A stretch of DNA of 5,690 nucleotides, from NCBI GenBank assembly GCA_947627125.1, contig CANQUY010000111.1, positions 1 through 5,690 of the forward strand. The letters are read 5' to 3'. Source of the stretch: an uncultured Clostridia bacterium. GTDB lineage: Bacteria; Bacillota; Clostridia; Christensenellales; Borkfalkiaceae. The notes under the pieces were generated by a model. It was given only the letters and a program-made list of their open reading frames with translations. It ran no database searches and was not told the DNA's origin. Shown piece by piece: positions 3,387 to 5,690 of the stretch. How positions within the stretch are numbered: position 1 is the first letter of the stretch; every line of letters starts with the position of its first letter. The position numbers were made by a program, and so were the translations under genes.

Positions 3387-5690
3387 TTACGCGGTATATC
3401 CGATCTTCTTTTCGATCCCCGCCTTATCTTCAAATCCCGAGAGCATCTCGTCCGTCAGGCCTGCACCTGCAACGCACCCCGCAAACGAACCCGTATAGAT
3501 CGTATCCGCATTCGTTGCCGTGAGCGTTCCCGCATTGTATCCTGTTGCCGTTCCGAGCGTATAACTATTGCCCGAAATGTACCCAACGACACCGCCGACA
3601 TAAGCGACCGAACCCGTAGCATTCTTTACAGTCGCTGTAACATTCCCGAGGTTGATATAATTGCAATCATCCGCGAATGTCACAGGAGTATTTGTCTGCC
3701 CGATGAAACCGCCCGCGTAGATTAAAATATTACTCGTCCTTGTCGTAATTTGATCTACAATCACATTGCCCGCATTCACCAAAGTGCCGTTTACGGTGAT
3801 TACAGTGCCGTTGTCGGGGAAGCCGATAAACGCGCCCGCTCTGACAGTTCCGTTCGACGTTTCGACCTTGATGGTCCCCTTTCCGTCCACAGGCGTCATT
3901 ACGCCGTCTTCGACCGTATACTCGCCGTTGACATTCGTACCGTTGAAGGTGACGCTGCCGTTTGCATGACCGATAAATCCGCCGATTGAGATCGTATTGG
4001 CGCCGTCACTGAATATGGTACCTGTATTCACACAGTCGGTAAATACCACGTTCGTTTCACGTTGGACTTTCCCGATAAACCCGCCGACGTCGGGATCTCC
4101 GCCGTAACGAAGATCTGTGATATTCCCCGTGTTTTTGCAGCGGGTAAAGGTGATGATATTGCTGCCGTTCCCCTGTGCATAGGAGATAAATCCGCCCATC
4201 GCGGGATTTGTCGGCTCTCCTTCCCAATTTCCGCTGTTGACGCAGTCGGTGAAATTTACGTTCCAGTTGTTGGGCAGACTCAAAAATCCCGCCATCTTAT
4301 CCACATTATCGTAACCTGCTAACGTTACTTCGACATCACTTGTACATTTCACAAAATTCAACGTACCTGCAGTATCCTCGGTGGTACCGCAACGGTCGAT
4401 AAATGCAGCGCGAAGACCATCCGCCCTCCCCGTTACCGTGACATTCTCGAGCGTGATGACGTCCTCGGCAGACTGCGCGGTCAACGTGTAGGCAACCGCA
4501 CCGCGGTTGAGATAATTGATTTTCCACTCACTTTCAACCGGTGAATCAAGATTGAAAACGATATCATGGAGATAAGCATCGCCCTTCAGTTCCCTGAACA
4601 GCGAACCGTTCAGCTGGTACCCGTGAGAGTCAATACTACCTCTCAGGGAGATTGAATGCCCTGCCCCGTCGAGTTCTCCGTTGAAAGAAAGGATATAATA
4701 GTTGTAAAATATTCTTGAGCTTGCACCTTCCGTCTGGGCATTGGCCGAAAACGGCGTAACAGAGTATGTATCAATATCATCCGTCAAGAGGATCTTGTGT
4801 CCCGACCAATCCGTGCCGCTGTTCACCAAATCGACAAGTTCCTGCGCGGTGGCAACTCTGTGCACGATTTTGCCGCTTTCATCCCATTCCGTCGTATTGC
4901 CTTCGCTGTCGGTGACGGCGGAATCCGCGATCGTGATATCCTCGTCTGTAAGGCTGCCCTTGTCGCCGACAAAATCCGTTCCGCCTTCTCCCTCGAAGGA
5001 GCTGCCCTCGACGATGAGAGAAGTGCTTCCCGTTTCGCCCTCGAGCTTGCCGACAAGGCCGCCGACGGTGACGTTTTCATCTTCCCCGTTCACGGTCGCT
5101 CCCGTTACGGTGACGTCAACAAACTTCACCTTGCCCTCCGCACGGCCCACGACAGCCGCGCCGATAGAACCGCTTTCTGCCTCGCTCGCCTCAATGGTAA
5201 CGTTCTCAAAGTGGAGATGCTCGATCGTCGCGCCGTTGATATTCCCGAAGAATCCAACCGTCGTCGCATCCTTCGCAGCCGTAGTGGTGAAATCATAGAT
5301 CGTGTGCCCTTCTCCGTTAAAGGTGCCCATGAAGGGGTGACCTTCGGTGCCGATGGGCGTCCATTCCGCCTCCCGCGTCGGGGCATTCCTTCTGATGCTT
5401 GCCCCCTCGGCTGCCTCAAAATGGATATCCGTCTTGAGGTGGACTTCTTTCCCCGCATAGCTGTTGGTCTTCACGCTTTCCGCAAAGGTGTTGAGTTCCT
5501 CAATCGAGTGGATATCGATCTGATTCTGCGTCATGACCTCCATGATAGGGGTCCAAGTGTTCCCATTCAGTCTGTACAGACGATACCCCGCGCCGTTGCC
5601 GTCGAAGCCGTTGAACACGCCGAGGTAGAGGTCGCCCTCATTCGGGTTGGCGGGATTCTCTTCCGTGGGAGCCCCGTTGCCGTTGTAGAA
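3387..5690 (-). CDS. Right-handed beta-helix, GLUG-repeat surface or secreted protein (N-terminus beyond window)
   Basis: The frame is open to the right edge, so at least 767 residues are present and the true start lies outside. A GTG at 5618 is internal. Residues are counted from the edge. Residues 1-50 (NGNGAPTEEN...GDLYL...LNGNTWTPI) resemble short linker modules of Gram-positive surface proteins. Two beta-helix modules follow. Each opens with a SIEEL/TAQEL helix and a GTFNGEGHTI or GELDGAGHSI turn (about 60-265 and 275-745). GLUG-like turns recur: VGGLVG 209, MGGFIS 498, VGGFIG 535, IGGFIG 569, AGGFIG 659, VGGVVG 698. Cys residues 449, 483, 518 and 553 fall in repeated FxxCxNxG coils. There is no LPxTG or membrane anchor at the C-terminus, which ends KKIGYTA, so any signal peptide or anchor must be N-terminal and outside the window. 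Such folds serve in adhesion or glycan binding, but no catalytic site is seen. The ligand is unknown. Confidence 0.88.
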   Translation of the reverse strand, partial: FYNGNGAPTEENPANPNEGDLYLGVFNGFDGNGAGYRLYRLNGNTWTPIMEVMTQNQIDIHSIEELNTFAESVKTNSYAGKEVHLKTDIHFEAAEGASIRRNAPTREAEWTPIGTEGHPFMGTFNGEGHTIYDFTTTAAKDATTVGFFGNINGATIEHLHFENVTIEASEAESGSIGAAVVGRAEGKVKFVDVTVTGATVNGEDENVTVGGLVGKLEGETGSTSLIVEGSSFEGEGGTDFVGDKGSLTDEDITIADSAVTDSEGNTTEWDESGKIVHRVATAQELVDLVNSGTDWSGHKILLTDDIDTYSVTPFSANAQTEGASSRIFYNYYILSFNGELDGAGHSISLRGSIDSHGYQLNGSLFRELKGDAYLHDIVFNLDSPVESEWKINYLNRGAVAYTLTAQSAEDVITLENVTVTGRADGLRAAFIDRCGTTEDTAGTLNFVKCTSDVEVTLAGYDNVDKMAGFLSLPNNWNVNFTDCVNSGNWEGEPTNPAMGGFISYAQGNGSNIITFTRCKNTGNITDLRYGGDPDVGGFIGKVQRETNVVFTDCVNTGTIFSDGANTISIGGFIGHANGSVTFNGTNVNGEYTVEDGVMTPVDGKGTIKVETSNGTVRAGAFIGFPDNGTVITVNGTLVNAGNVIVDQITTRTSNILIYAGGFIGQTNTPVTFADDCNYINLGNVTATVKNATGSVAYVGGVVGYISGNSYTLGTATGYNAGTLTATNADTIYTGSFAGCVAGAGLTDEMLSGFEDKAGIEKKIGYTA

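Noticed and set aside
3281..3523. An 80-codon plus-strand frame across the terminator and the end of the beta-helix gene
   Set aside because: It starts inside the terminator T-tract, overlaps the beta-helix gene antisense and resembles no known protein.
4741..5298. A 185-codon Ser/Thr/Pro-rich plus-strand frame opposite the beta-helix gene
   Set aside because: The low-complexity composition is the expected complement of a Gly/Glu/Thr-rich repeat protein, and nothing supports translation.

Overview
The window looks like a piece of a moderately GC-rich, Gram-positive-type (Clostridia-like) chromosome, plausibly from an uncultured gut lineage. This placement is an inference. It rests on strong GGAG-type ribosome binding sites, sigma-A-like promoter spacing, U-tailed hairpin terminators, a large GLUG/beta-helix surface-type protein, and abundant 'CATTCTGAG...CGAAGAATC' intergenic palindromes. 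No marker in the window fixes the taxon.

All three genes read on the minus strand. In transcription order they are: a large secreted- or surface-type right-handed beta-helix protein whose 5' end lies beyond the right edge (3387-5690); mnmE, the tRNA-modification GTPase, complete and with its own promoter (1592-2878, promoter 2947-2975); and a LysR-family regulator (365-1270, start corrected by a strong Shine-Dalgarno). Terminators lie downstream of the beta-helix gene (3245-3296) and of the LysR gene (334-366), and the gaps are 320-500 bases. The genes therefore look like separate transcription units, not one operon. mnmE lacks its common partners mnmG and rsmG next to it.

The gaps are the most unusual part. 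Every one contains members of one family of palindromic repeats. Positions 1-283 hold a perfect 103-bp tandem array (2.75 copies, open to the left edge). Positions 1384-1529 and 3025-3168 hold two copies of a ~145-bp two-armed element in opposite orientation, bracketing mnmE. Positions 3191-3226 hold a single short arm, and 1565-1584 perhaps a decayed one. Across copies the short stem ATNCT/AGNAT changes in a base-paired way (TTC/GAA, TGC/GCA, TCC/GGA), and the GC-rich basal stems of the two arms differ but still pair. This suggests the folded form is what is maintained.

No RNA genes, CRISPR array, transposase or defence genes were seen. The best candidate for something undescribed is the covarying repeat family. 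The proteins belong to known families, with two points of interest: an Ala in the G4 motif of MnmE, and a regular ~35-residue cysteine ladder in the beta-helix protein.
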